From the NCBI GenBank assembly GCA_002280875.1, contig NCEV01000064.1:1-50212 (forward strand): 50,212 nt of DNA. The letters are read 5' to 3'. A program made the position numbers and the translations under genes. This document shows positions 26,049-34,894 of this stretch, in pieces (position 1 is the stretch's first letter; every line of letters starts with the position of its first letter). The DNA is from Caulobacter sp. 32-67-35. Its GTDB lineage: Bacteria > Pseudomonadota > Alphaproteobacteria > Caulobacterales > Caulobacteraceae. Below the pieces are notes generated by a model. The model worked only from the letters and a program-made list of their open reading frames with translations, was not told where the DNA came from and searched no databases.

Positions 26049-26199
26049 GCTGTCGGTTGTAAGGGCGCCGGGCTGAATGGAGACTGAACGGGCGGCTAAG
26101 GGTCTGCTTATGAACGGGGTGTGGCGTTCTGTCACGCTCAAGAGGCCGGGCGTCGTCGCGCCGCCCGCCTGGATCACACCCCCACGCAGACCCGGCCCA

Positions 26200-26628
26200 T
26201 CAGGGCTCCCGCGCCAGGGTGGCATTCAGGGTCTGGATCTGCTGGTTGAGAGCGTTCAGCTGATCCAGCGACAGGCCCGACCGCTCCATCATCAACTCCC
26301 CCAGGCACTTGCTGCGGTCAAGCACCGCGCGGCCAGCGTCGGTCAGGCGCACCTGCACCTGGCGTTCATCCACCTTGCTGCGCTGGCGCTCGACCAGACC
26401 GGCCTGCTCCAGTCGCTTGATCGGCGGGGTGACCGTGCTGGACTCCAGCGACAGCCGCTGGGCGATCGCCCCCACTGTGGCGCCGTCAGCCTCGCCCAGC
26501 ACATTCAGCACCAGATACTGCGGATAGGTGATGCCCATCGCGTCCAGCATGGGCTTGTAGGCGCGATTGATCGTCATGCTTGTGGCGTACAGCGTAAAGC
26601 AGATCTGATTGTCCAACGGAACGGGCAT
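26200..26628 (-). CDS. OhrR-like MarR-family redox repressor
   Basis: About 142 residues. The N-terminal LDNQICFTLYATSMTINRAY keeps the reactive Cys (Cys10 from the ATG at 26628) of OhrR-type peroxide sensors. The ITYPQYLVLNVLGE segment and the winged-helix LSLESSTVTPPIKRLEQAGL follow, then the family wing QRSKVDERQVQVRLT. It is divergent from the hydrolase at 26791. The gap holds two palindromes with the core TTATCGCRATAA, which are probable operators for this protein. Oxidation of Cys10 would be expected to release it. Confidence 0.9.
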   Translation of the reverse strand: MPVPLDNQICFTLYATSMTINRAYKPMLDAMGITYPQYLVLNVLGEADGATVGAIAQRLSLESSTVTPPIKRLEQAGLVERQRSKVDERQVQVRLTDAGRAVLDRSKCLGELMMERSGLSLDQLNALNQQIQTLNATLAREP

Positions 26629-26686
26629 GGATGACGCTCTCCTGTGAGCCTTTTTTGTCTGTGCGCGCAACATACCACAGAAAATG

Positions 26687-26698
26687 TTATCGCGATAA
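26687..26698. promoter_or_regulatory. candidate OhrR-like operator 1
   Basis: TTATCGCGATAA is a perfect 12-base palindrome, 59 bases upstream of the repressor start and within the divergent intergenic region. It shares its core with a second site 55 bases away. Confidence 0.7.
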
Positions 26699-26739
26699 AG
26701 AAAGTGCTGGACAGAAGGTCGCGACCGCTTTAGTCATAT

Positions 26740-26755
26740 CGTTATCGCAATAACG
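26740..26755. promoter_or_regulatory. candidate OhrR-like operator 2
   Basis: CGTTATCGCAATAACG is a near-perfect 16-base palindrome, 36 bases upstream of the hydrolase start. It matches the core of the first site (TTATCGCRATAA), and the centres are 55 bases (about five helical turns) apart, so two dimers would lie on the same face. Confidence 0.72.
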
Positions 26756-26790
26756 ACTATCGCAGCATCAATCTGAAGAGGGACCTGAAG

Positions 26791-27723
26791 ATGAGCCAGT
26801 CAAACACCCAAGCCTCGCGCCGCAACGTCATGACCGCCGGCCTCGGCCTTGCGGCCGCCTCGGCCGCCCTGCCCGCCATCGCCTCGGCCCAGTCGGCCGC
26901 GCCCGCCGCCGGGCAGAAGGCCTCCAGCGCCACCACCGGCAGCGGCTTCATCACCACCCAGGACGGAACCCAGATCTTCTACAAGGACTGGGGCCCCAAG
27001 ACCGCCCAGCCCATCGTGTTCCACCACGGTTGGCCGCTTAGCAGCGACGACTGGGACGCCCAGATGCTGTTCTTCCTGGGTAAGGGCTATCGCGTCATCG
27101 CCCATGACCGCCGGGGCCATGGCCGCTCGACCCAGACCGATGTCGGCAACGAGATGGACACCTACGCCGCCGACGTCGCCGCCCTGGCCGCGCACCTGAA
27201 CCTGAAGAACGCCATCCACGTCGGCCACTCCACGGGCGGCGGTGAGGTGACCCGCTATGTGGCCCAGTACGGCGGCAATGGCCGTGTCGCCAAGGCCGTG
27301 CTGATCGGCGCCGTGCCGCCGATCATGCTGAAGACGCCCGCCAATCCCGGCGGCCTGCCGCTGGAAGTGTTCGACGGCTTCCGCGCGGCCCTGCTGGCTA
27401 ATCGCGCCCAGTTCTTTCAGGACGTGCCCGCCGGCCCGTTCTTCGGCTTCAACCGTCCGGGCGCCAAGGTCAGCCAGGGCATGATCGACAACTGGTGGCG
27501 CCAGGGCATGATGGGCGGCGCCAAGGCCCATTACGACTGCATCAAGGCCTTCTCGGAAACAGACTTCACCGAAGACCTGAAGAAGATCACCGTCCCCACC
27601 CTGGTCATGCACGGCGAAGACGACCAGATCGTCCCCATCGCGGACTCTGCGCTGCTGGCGGTGAAGCTGCTGAAGAAGGGCGAACTGAAGACCTATCCGG
27701 GCCTGCCGCACGGCATGGCGTAG
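26791..27723 (+). CDS. exported alpha/beta hydrolase (non-heme chloroperoxidase-like), short C-terminus
   Basis: 310 residues with a twin-arginine signal ([20 protein letters not shown]). The alpha/beta hydrolase fold is clear: oxyanion region [14 protein letters not shown], nucleophile Ser in [11 protein letters not shown], acid Asp in [11 protein letters not shown] and the base His in GLPHGM. Relatives of the cofactor-free haloperoxidase group usually run about 20 residues past this His; here a TAG follows two residues later. The enzyme probably acts on organic peroxides, peracids or esters in the periplasm. Control by the divergent OhrR-like repressor supports a peroxide-linked role. Confidence 0.88.
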   Translation: MSQSNTQASRRNVMTAGLGLAAASAALPAIASAQSAAPAAGQKASSATTGSGFITTQDGTQIFYKDWGPKTAQPIVFHHGWPLSSDDWDAQMLFFLGKGYRVIAHDRRGHGRSTQTDVGNEMDTYAADVAALAAHLNLKNAIHVGHSTGGGEVTRYVAQYGGNGRVAKAVLIGAVPPIMLKTPANPGGLPLEVFDGFRAALLANRAQFFQDVPAGPFFGFNRPGAKVSQGMIDNWWRQGMMGGAKAHYDCIKAFSETDFTEDLKKITVPTLVMHGEDDQIVPIADSALLAVKLLKKGELKTYPGLPHGMA

Positions 27724-27745
27724 GGGTCGAAACTGGGAACTTGGG

Positions 27746-27775
27746 AGCGCTCGCCGAAAGACGGGCGCTTCTTCG
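27746..27775 (+). terminator. hairpin after the hydrolase gene
   Basis: AGCGCTCG (27746-27753) pairs with CGGGCGCT (27762-27769), with one G-T pair, around an 8-base loop, followed by TCTTCG. It lies between the hydrolase stop and the convergent mazF stop (27788) and could serve both. Confidence 0.5.
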
Positions 27776-27787
27776 CTAGGATGCCCA

Positions 27788-28123
27788 TCAGAAGCTCAGC
27801 AGCGCCTTCAGTTTGGACCGCACTTCCGCCAGAACCTCCGGCGGAGCGACACCTTTTCGCGTGGCGCGACGAGCGACCCAGTCCAGGCTCTTGACCTGGT
27901 CGGCCAGAACCGCGCTGGGCTCTGCACCTGGGACAGCCACTTCAAACACATAGCCTTTGACCCGGCTCGTCATCGGACAGCAGATCATCATGCCGCGCTT
28001 GCCATTGTAGCTGGATGGCGACAGCACCAGGGCCGGTCGATGACCAGCCTGCTCATGCCCGGCCTGCGGATCAAACTGAAGCCAGACGATATCGCCAGCC
28101 TCTGGCACATAGCGCCCACTCAC
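27788..28123 (-). CDS. mazF: MazF/PemK-family endoribonuclease toxin
   Basis: A 111-residue protein of the MazF fold: VPEAGDIVWLQFDPQAGHEQ then GHRPALVLSPSSYNGKRGMM, with the conserved Arg-Pro and Ser/Thr positions of the RNase site, and a VLADQVKSLDWVARR segment like that of ChpB/PemK. It is expected to cut mRNA at short sequence motifs when freed from its antitoxin. The ATG overlaps the mazE stop (ATGA at 28120-28123). Confidence 0.93.
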   Translation of the reverse strand: MSGRYVPEAGDIVWLQFDPQAGHEQAGHRPALVLSPSSYNGKRGMMICCPMTSRVKGYVFEVAVPGAEPSAVLADQVKSLDWVARRATRKGVAPPEVLAEVRSKLKALLSF

Positions 28124-28362
28124 CAGACTTCTTCGCCCACGGGAGCGCCGAAGTCGGCATCGTCAGGGAAAGTCTCAGGGGTCATCCGAGCCAGAAGATC
28201 ATTCAGGTCGTAACCCGGGGCCCGGATCGGCTCGATGATGATCCGGCCGTTCTCTTCGCGCACGTCGACAGCCTGATCGACGCTGATCGAGGCGGCCGCC
28301 ATCACCGTCGCCGGGATGCGGACTGAAGCGCTGTTGCCCCACTTCTTAATCAAAACCTGCAT
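28120..28362 (-). CDS. mazE: MazE/AbrB-type antitoxin
   Basis: An 80-residue protein with an N-terminal swapped-hairpin AbrB domain (LIKKWGNSASVRIPATVM) and an acidic C-terminal tail that would wrap the toxin (ETFPDDADFGAPVGEEVW). The ATG at 28362 is chosen because the AbrB domain begins there; the longer frame is hipA read out of frame. A perfect 24-base palindrome at 28397-28420 lies 35 bases upstream and is a likely autoregulatory operator. Confidence 0.93.
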   Translation of the reverse strand: MQVLIKKWGNSASVRIPATVMAAASISVDQAVDVREENGRIIIEPIRAPGYDLNDLLARMTPETFPDDADFGAPVGEEVW

Positions 28363-28396
28363 GAGCGATCCTCGGATACAGGTTACAACATCGCAT

Positions 28397-28420
28397 ACGT
28401 ATCGACAAATGTCGATACGT
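28397..28420. promoter_or_regulatory. candidate MazEF operator, 24-base palindrome
   Basis: ACGTATCGACA-AA-TGTCGATACGT is a perfect 11-base inverted repeat with a 2-base spacer. It fits between the hipA stop (28430) and the mazE start (28362), where the mazEF promoter must be, and such palindromes are typical AbrB/MazE binding sites. Confidence 0.75.
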
Positions 28421-28429
28421 CGAACAGAT

Positions 28430-29737
28430 CTACCTCGCCAGCTCCAACCGCAACGTTGCAGCGATCTCATCGCGCCAGCGCTCGTCCACGCCAGCCGCGT
28501 CGGCGAAGGACGGCCATCGCGAGACGGCGTCTCGCACCTCGTCAAAGATCCGGCTGACATGGCCGCGATTGATCGAGGCGGTCCTGGCGCAAGCCTCAAG
28601 GTCGGCAAACTCGAACCCGTCCCGCTTGCCATTGATCGACATCTGATGCCGCGACGTCCACTCCCCGGCGGGGTTGTAGCTCCAGGTGATGTCGAAGGCC
28701 GGCGACAGTCGCCAGGCGCCCGAACGGTCCATCAGGAAGGCGATGTTCTTGACGTGATCGTCCTGGTTCCGCGCCAGCACGTTGAAGACCATGCGCCGGA
28801 ACTGCTCTTCCAACTGCGTCATCGGCAAGCCCATCCGCCGCATGGTGAACAGGGCCTGCTCATAGGAATTGGCGACCGGATCGTTGAAGTCCAGATGGGC
28901 GATGGCCGCCAGTGACTGCATGTGCAGCTTGCCGCCGCCCTCCAGCCGGTCGAACCGCTTGGTCATGAAGTGGCGACGCCCGCCTTCTTCGAGCAGGCGG
29001 CTCTCGGCCACGGTGACGCCGGCCGCCGCCGCCATGCGCCCATAGGCGTGCTCGACCGCGCCATAGCCCTTGGGGTCGGCCAGTTCCTTGTCCTTGTTGC
29101 CCGAGACTCCGTCGAACTTCAGCAGCCAGTAGCCAAAGCCCTCGCCGGCCTCGACCTGGCCGGAGCGCACCTCGTTGGTGGTCGGGTTCCAGGCGACCAC
29201 CGCCTTGGCCCGCGCCCCGCCGGCCGAGGTGCCGACGCTGAGAATGTCGCGCAGGGCGTCGGCCTTGCCCGCGTCGGCGAACGAGGCGCGCAGGTCGTGG
29301 CGGTGGGTCAGAACCTGCGAGGCCAGGGTCACCAGGGCGTCGATATCGATCTTGCTGGAGACCCGGCGGCGCGGCCCGGCCATGGGCGAAAACTCCAGCG
29401 CGCCCATGCCCCGTCGCCCGGTGTAGCAAAGCCGCTCGACGGCGTTGAAGCTCTGAGGCGTGCGCCCCTGGGTGGCCAGCCAGGCGTCGATCAGCACATT
29501 GCCGTACTTGTCGGGCAGGGCGTCGGCCAGCATCCCGGGCAAGCCATGGAAGCTGCGACGCGGCAGGTCGGGAAAGCTGAACACCCCCGGCCCCAGCGGC
29601 ATCATGATCGGAGCGGGCTGAACGCCGCTGCCGATGAAGGCCGGCTCATAGGCAAAGGCCGCCGTCTCCGCGCCGTCCTCCAGCGACACCGCGCCGATAC
29701 GGCTGCCCCACAGCCGGACCTCGGCGACGGTGGTCAT
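28430..29737 (-). CDS. hipA: HipA-family serine/threonine kinase toxin
   Basis: A 435-residue HipA protein. The N-terminal subdomain (GVFSFPDLPRRSFHGLPGML, ADALPDKYGNVLIDAWLA) and the kinase core are present: phosphate loop SVGTSAGGARAKAVVAWN, catalytic Asp in LARNQDDHVKNIAFLMD and metal-binding Asp in SPAFDITWSYNP. In studied cases HipA phosphorylates glutamyl-tRNA synthetase and causes growth arrest. The ATG at 29737 overlaps the antitoxin stop (ATGA). All key residues look intact. Confidence 0.94.
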   Translation of the reverse strand: MTTVAEVRLWGSRIGAVSLEDGAETAAFAYEPAFIGSGVQPAPIMMPLGPGVFSFPDLPRRSFHGLPGMLADALPDKYGNVLIDAWLATQGRTPQSFNAVERLCYTGRRGMGALEFSPMAGPRRRVSSKIDIDALVTLASQVLTHRHDLRASFADAGKADALRDILSVGTSAGGARAKAVVAWNPTTNEVRSGQVEAGEGFGYWLLKFDGVSGNKDKELADPKGYGAVEHAYGRMAAAAGVTVAESRLLEEGGRRHFMTKRFDRLEGGGKLHMQSLAAIAHLDFNDPVANSYEQALFTMRRMGLPMTQLEEQFRRMVFNVLARNQDDHVKNIAFLMDRSGAWRLSPAFDITWSYNPAGEWTSRHQMSINGKRDGFEFADLEACARTASINRGHVSRIFDEVRDAVSRWPSFADAAGVDERWRDEIAATLRLELAR

Positions 29738-30093
29738 TTTTCATCGCCCCAGACCCAGGCGGCGCCGCCACCCTCGGCGACACCAGGCTGGCTGGAGCGG
29801 CGCACGCGCGTTCGGCGGGCCTTGGCCTGGCTCAGCAGGTCCAACGGATTGACGGGCGTTTCAGGCAGCAAACGCTCCAGTCCCTCCAGCCTGTCCAGGG
29901 CCCGCAGGCACCGCACCAGGTTGGTCAGCTGGGCCGAGGCCCCATCTTCGAGACGCTCCACCGTACGTTTGGACACGCCGGCCGCCTGCGCCAGCTGGGC
30001 CTGGGTCAGGCGCCGGTCCAGCCGTGCGGCCATCAGGCGCTGGCCCATCTCGGCCAGCACCGCCTCGTCTGACAGGAGATTTTCGAACTTCAT
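29734..30093 (-). CDS. hipB: HipB-like XRE-family antitoxin
   Basis: A 119-residue protein with a Cro/C1-type helix-turn-helix (ARLDRRLTQAQLAQAAGVSK then RTVERLEDGASAQL). It is longer than E. coli HipB and carries a basic C-terminal extension rich in Arg. As first gene of the module it should neutralise HipA and repress the promoter. TCGCC/GGCGA repeats upstream (30096-30237) are candidate operators. Confidence 0.9.
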   Translation of the reverse strand: MKFENLLSDEAVLAEMGQRLMAARLDRRLTQAQLAQAAGVSKRTVERLEDGASAQLTNLVRCLRALDRLEGLERLLPETPVNPLDLLSQAKARRTRVRRSSQPGVAEGGGAAWVWGDEK

Positions 30094-30095
30094 AA

Positions 30096-30111
30096 TCGCC
30101 TCTTATGGCGA
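30096..30111. promoter_or_regulatory. candidate HipB operator, proximal
   Basis: TCGCC-TCTTAT-GGCGA is a 5-base inverted repeat with a 6-base spacer, immediately upstream of the hipB start. The same half-site recurs at 30192-30197 (TGGCGA) and in the palindrome at 30222-30237, within an AT-rich region that should contain the promoter. Confidence 0.6.
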
Positions 30112-30221
30112 CATATATGAATATTCAGGCCTATATCGTCAAGTTTGCCGATAAACGACAACTGAGTACAGGACATTATAGTCGTCAGTTTTGGCGATTT
30201 GCACCTCAAAAGTGGCTTTGT

Positions 30222-30237
30222 TCGCCAAGAATGGCGA
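30222..30237. promoter_or_regulatory. candidate HipB operator, distal
   Basis: TCGCCA-AGAA-TGGCGA is a perfect 6-base inverted repeat with a 4-base spacer. It lies about 130 bases upstream of hipB and just beyond the dnaJ-like stop. It shares its half-site with the proximal repeat. Confidence 0.6.
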
Positions 30238-30239
30238 CT

Positions 30240-31082
30240 TTAAGAGCAACCAGAGTCTACTTCCGCTTCGGCGAATAGGGCTTCTGGTCGCGCCACGCCT
30301 GGGCGAACTTTTCCAGGTCGCTGTCGGGCTCGTCGGGCAGGGTCACCACCAGACGTGGGGGCCTCGATCTTGCCGCCCAGCACCGCGTCGGGCACCGAGA
30401 TCGGCAGATCCATGACCAAGGTCTCGCCGTCGCGGCGATAGATGGCGTGGGGCTTGATGGCCAGTTCGATCAGGGCGTCGCCCTGGCCGCCGCGGCCGGG
30501 GCTGCCCTGGCCCTTCAGGCGCAGGGTCTGGCCTTCCTGGGCGCCGGCCGGGATGGTGACGTCGATGGTGCGGCCGTCCGAGAAGGCCACGCGCTTCTTG
30601 CCGCCGCGAATGGCCTCTTCCAGGTCGATGTCGAGCCTGGCCCGCACATCGGCGCCGCGCGGCGAGAACCCGCCGCCGCTGGCCCCGCCGGCAAAGCCGC
30701 CGCCCCGGGCGCCGCGCCCCAGGATGTCGCCAAACAGGTCGCCCAGGTCGATCTCGGGACCATCGGCCCCGCCGCCGCGCGACTGGAAGCCGCCGCGATT
30801 GAAGCCGCCGGCCCCGAACGGGCTGCCGCCCGCCCCGCCAAAGCCGCGCGCGATCTCGCGACCGTCGGCGTCGATCTCGCCAGCGTCGAACTTCTTCTTC
30901 TTGACCGCGTCGCCCAGGATGTCGAAGGCGGCGCTGACCTGCTTGAAGCGGTCCTCGGCGGCCTTGTTGCCCGGGTTGGTGTCCGGGTGGAACTGCTTGG
31001 CGAGCTTGCGGAACGCCTTGCGGATTTCGTCCGTCGTCGCGGTCCGGGAAACACCAAGTTCCTGATAGGGGTCGCGCGCCAA
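30240..31082 (-). pseudogene. DnaJ/CbpA-like co-chaperone with internal deletion and frameshift near the C-terminus
   Basis: The TTG at 31082, preceded by an AGGA, starts a J domain (DPYQELGVSRTATTDEIRKA, HPD motif in FHPDTNPGNK), then a Gly/Phe-rich region and the first C-terminal substrate-binding domain. After KIEAPT near 30363 the frame changes. The normal ending (VTLPDEPDSDLEKFAQAWRD and SPKRK) can be read in another frame down to a TAG at 30257, while the annotated frame runs on to 30240. About 40 residues of the second C-terminal domain are missing between these points. There is no zinc-finger domain, as in CbpA/type B proteins. Confidence 0.82.
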
Positions 31083-31164
31083 GGAAGGTCCTCGAGAGTG
31101 ATTGGAATACCTGCCCTCACTTAGGCCATTCGTGGCCGCACACAAGCACATTGTTGCATTATTA

Positions 31165-34100
31165 TCACAGCAACCTTGTCGCAGTGACGCCCCAACCGCT
31201 CGCGGCCGAGCCCTGGGCGACCTCGACGGTCAGCACGCCGGCCGATCCCGCCGCCAGATCAGCAACCTGCATGGCGGCGGTATGGACGAAGGCTGGCGCG
31301 GCCAGCGCGACCTCGCGAACGACCACCGCGCCATTCAGCACCCGCAGGCGCCAGGCCTCGACGGCTTCGCTGAGCGGAACCTCGCCCTCCCAGACATCGC
31401 CGCCCAGGCGGTCGCGACGGATCCAGTTGACCAGGCGATCGCCGCCCGAGACCCGTACGCGCAGATGCGCCGGAGCCAGCGGACGCAGGGCCCGGCCGCG
31501 CCAGGTCATGCCAACCTCGCTCATGGCCGGTCCCGAGGGCGGACCACCGGCCGGCGCGGCCCGCACGATCAGCGGCGCGCCCCGCTCGAAGGGCGCGACC
31601 TCCAGCCGGGCCAGCGCTTCATCCAGTAGAACCACGGGCGCGCCGGACAGGATCACCGCCTCAGCCGCCGCGCCATCGCGCTGGCCGCGCAGCAGGCCCG
31701 ACAGGGTCCAGACATCCTCGGCGACCGCCTCGGCCGACGTGAAGCCGATGACCTCCCATTCGCCGGATGGCGTCAGCACCGCCAGGGCGTTGTCGCCGGC
31801 CAGCACGGCGGCCAGCGAGCGGCTGGCCGGGGTCGCCCCCTCCAGCCGCACGGTCAGGCGGTTGGCGCGGTCCAGCCGATGCGGCGAGGCCGGCGGCAGG
31901 TCGGAGAGGGTCTCGCCCAGGGTGGCCGGCGTCGTGAGGCGGGTGCGGACCTTCAGGGTGTCCAGATCGCCGCCGGCATGAATATCGAACGGCCGCCAGG
32001 GCTCGGCGGCGGCGGCGACCCACGGCCGGGCGTCGTCGCTGATGGCCGGCAGGTCGAGCATCAACAACGCCGGAGGGCCCACAGGTTCCCGCGGCGGCGC
32101 GGGTGTCCAGTCGATGCGGCTGTCCAGCTCGGAGCCCGCCGGGACCGGCGCCAGGGTCGCGCGCGGATGCTCGTCCAGATCCACCCGGACCACGCGCCAG
32201 GCCTCGCCCGCGAAGCCGACGCGGTCGCCGGCCTCCAGCCGCAGGGCGGCCAGGGGCGACAGGTGCACGATGGTCTCGCGGCGCGCCGAGGCCGAGCCAT
32301 TCAGCATCCGCCGTCCGGCCAGTTCCGCCTCGGCCGGCGCCATGACGATCGGCGCGTCGGCGTCGGCGGTCCCCTGCCCGTCCTCGCGGCGGACGATCAG
32401 GGCCCCGGTCTGGTAGTCGCGGCCGGCGTCGATGAAGCGCAGGCGCAGGGCCTGGGCCGGCTCCACGAGCGTGCGACTGACGGCGACGGCGGCGGGCCGA
32501 TCCTCCGGCCAGGCCAGGTCGGTCTCGTCCAGCGACGCGATGGCGAGGCCTGTCTGCGAGCCGGGATCCAGCGTGACACCGGCCCGCGCGCCCAGGGCCG
32601 TGACCAGCTCGGCCAGCGGCGCGACGCCCGCGCGGCCGTTCAGCCAGTGGCCCAGCGGCCAGTTGGGACCATCGCTCCAGACGTTGGCGCGGGCCGGAAA
32701 GTCCGGAAACGGCCGGGCGTCCCAGCACCAGGCGCTGGCCGCCTCGATCATCGGGCCGCCATAGAGCGCGGACACCGGATTGGCGGCCGGATCAGCCAGC
32801 CAGTCCAGCACCGCCTCCAGCATCCGACGCTGGCCAAACTCGTCGCGCGCGCCGGTGGAATAGGGCGGCAGGTGGCTCTCGATGCTCTTGGGATCGACGA
32901 ACAGGTTGGGCGCATTGGCGCCCTTGTCGACGGCGGGGCAGCCAAACTCGGTCAGGCGGATCGGCTTGGAGCGCGGGACCCAGGCCGTGGGCGTGCCTGA
33001 GCGCACGCCGGCGGGCCGATCATGATGCGGTTGTGACCACCAGCTCTTCAGGTCCTTGGGGCGGAACATCCAGGCCTCGCCATGGGCGCCGTCGGTGATC
33101 GGCGTGCGGACCTGGGCGTCGCGGTCGGACTGGCTGGCATAGTACCAGTCAAAGCCCTCGCCGCTGGTCAGGCGGGCGCGCAGGTAGGCGCCGTCGTGCG
33201 GACCTTCAAAGCCCGCCGCCGCGTCCAGATGATCCTGGCCGTCGCGCCAGTCGGTGACCGGCGGATAGAAGTCGACGCCGACGAAGTCGATGGCGGGATC
33301 GGCCCACAGGGGGTCCAGGTGAAACACCGCATGGCCGTCGCCGGGCTGGTGGCCGAAATATTCGCTCCAGTCAGCGGCGTAGCCGAGCTTCGTCCCCGGC
33401 CCGACCATGCCGCGCACATCGGCGGCCAGGGTCTTCAGCGCGCTAACGGCCGGGTACGTCCCGCCGGCGCCGCGCACCGTGGTCAGGCCGCGCAGCTCAG
33501 AGCCGATCAGGAAACCGTCGACGCCGCCGGCCAGCTGGGCCAGGCGCGCATAGTGCAGGATCATCCGGCGAAAGCCCCAGCCGCCGCCCGAAAAGCTGGG
33601 CAGGCCATCGCTCTGGCCCACCTGAGCCGGCGTGACGCTGCCGAAGAAGGCCGCCACCTGCGAGGCGGCGGTCGCGCCACCGTCCGGGGAGCTCGCCTGG
33701 CCCGGCGCGGGATGGCAGGTGATCCGGCCGCGCCACGGATAGGCGCCCTGCTCGGCCGCACCATACGGATCAGGCAGGCCCGAGCCCTCCGGCACATCCA
33801 TCAGCACGAACGGATAGAGGGTCACCTTCAGCCCCCGCCGCTTCAGCTCGGCGATGGCCTGCAGCACCGAGCGATCCGACGGGGTGCCGCCATAGGCCGG
33901 GCCGCCGTCGTGGGTCGAGATCGCATGGGCTCCGGCGCGATCCACGCCGCCAGCGCGCCACTCGTGCGGAAGGGTCGCCTTGAACGCCTGGTCGACGCCC
34001 GGCTTGATCTGGCAGGTCCCGCAGCGCAGGTCGGTCCCGAACCACGAGACCACCAGGGTCACGTGATCCACCTCCGGCAACTGCGCCTGAAGCTGGTCCA

Positions 34101-34839
34101 GCGACACGACGAGATCGGGCCGGCCCTCGGCGTTGTTGACGTTCTCGGCCGTGGTCCGGGTGAGGCCGTCGCGGCGCAGGACGGCGTCGGTGGCGTAGAC
34201 GAACTCGCCCGCGCCGGGGATCAGGCACACCCCCTTCAGCCGCGCCTCCAGCCCCGTGGGCGAGCCGGGCCGGCGGAACACCTCGAACGACAGCTGCGGC
34301 GGGCGATTGCCGAAGGCTTCGAGCGGCAAATCCTCGAACACCACATAGGCCAGACCGCGATAGGCCGGCGCGGCGCCCTCGATCGCTTCGATCAGCGGGT
34401 CGGGCGTCTGGTCCTGCGTCCCGCGATGCAGACGCATGGTCACGCCCGCCATGTCCATCACCTTGCCGTCGGCCCAGACGCGGCCGATCCCGTCGATCGG
34501 GCCTTCGCCCACCGCGACGGCGAAAGACAGGCTGTAGGCATAGCTGGTGGTCTTCTGACCCTTGCTCCCGCCCACCCGGCCCTCGATCCGCTTCTCGCGG
34601 AAACGGGCGGCCCAGAGGATGTGGCCACCCACCCGGCCACGCCCAAACACGCACGGGATCGCCGCGCCCTCGGCGGCGCCGGTGATACGGAGCTCGGGAA
34701 TGCGCGGCCCCAGCTGGCGGGCGGGCGAAAGAGCGTTGATCACCGCGCTGTCGGCCGCCCGGCCCAGCATCGCGCCGACGAAACCGCCGACCGGGCCGCC
34801 GAGGGCCGCGCCGACGGAGGAGAGGATCACCTGGGCCAT
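31165..34839 (-). CDS. GTA tail-tip/host-specificity protein (gp15-like)
   Basis: A 1224-residue protein, the last structural gene of the GTA cluster. The N-terminus (VILSSVGAALGGPVGGFVGA) and RVGGHILWAARFREKRIEGR are typical of this family. A TIM-barrel-like domain follows (LGYAADWSEYFGHQPGDGHA; LTEFGCPAVDKGANAPNLF), then tail-fibre-type beta-rich domains. In GTA particles this protein forms the baseplate tip that contacts the recipient cell. It appears uninterrupted. It is followed by the dnaJ-like gene, so the cluster ends here. Confidence 0.93.
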   Translation of the reverse strand: MAQVILSSVGAALGGPVGGFVGAMLGRAADSAVINALSPARQLGPRIPELRITGAAEGAAIPCVFGRGRVGGHILWAARFREKRIEGRVGGSKGQKTTSYAYSLSFAVAVGEGPIDGIGRVWADGKVMDMAGVTMRLHRGTQDQTPDPLIEAIEGAAPAYRGLAYVVFEDLPLEAFGNRPPQLSFEVFRRPGSPTGLEARLKGVCLIPGAGEFVYATDAVLRRDGLTRTTAENVNNAEGRPDLVVSLDQLQAQLPEVDHVTLVVSWFGTDLRCGTCQIKPGVDQAFKATLPHEWRAGGVDRAGAHAISTHDGGPAYGGTPSDRSVLQAIAELKRRGLKVTLYPFVLMDVPEGSGLPDPYGAAEQGAYPWRGRITCHPAPGQASSPDGGATAASQVAAFFGSVTPAQVGQSDGLPSFSGGGWGFRRMILHYARLAQLAGGVDGFLIGSELRGLTTVRGAGGTYPAVSALKTLAADVRGMVGPGTKLGYAADWSEYFGHQPGDGHAVFHLDPLWADPAIDFVGVDFYPPVTDWRDGQDHLDAAAGFEGPHDGAYLRARLTSGEGFDWYYASQSDRDAQVRTPITDGAHGEAWMFRPKDLKSWWSQPHHDRPAGVRSGTPTAWVPRSKPIRLTEFGCPAVDKGANAPNLFVDPKSIESHLPPYSTGARDEFGQRRMLEAVLDWLADPAANPVSALYGGPMIEAASAWCWDARPFPDFPARANVWSDGPNWPLGHWLNGRAGVAPLAELVTALGARAGVTLDPGSQTGLAIASLDETDLAWPEDRPAAVAVSRTLVEPAQALRLRFIDAGRDYQTGALIVRREDGQGTADADAPIVMAPAEAELAGRRMLNGSASARRETIVHLSPLAALRLEAGDRVGFAGEAWRVVRVDLDEHPRATLAPVPAGSELDSRIDWTPAPPREPVGPPALLMLDLPAISDDARPWVAAAAEPWRPFDIHAGGDLDTLKVRTRLTTPATLGETLSDLPPASPHRLDRANRLTVRLEGATPASRSLAAVLAGDNALAVLTPSGEWEVIGFTSAEAVAEDVWTLSGLLRGQRDGAAAEAVILSGAPVVLLDEALARLEVAPFERGAPLIVRAAPAGGPPSGPAMSEVGMTWRGRALRPLAPAHLRVRVSGGDRLVNWIRRDRLGGDVWEGEVPLSEAVEAWRLRVLNGAVVVREVALAAPAFVHTAAMQVADLAAGSAGVLTVEVAQGSAASGWGVTATRLL

Positions 34840-34894
34840 CTAGGGGGCTCCGTTGTCTAGGGTGGAACGGAACTGAGCGTTCCAAAAATCAACG

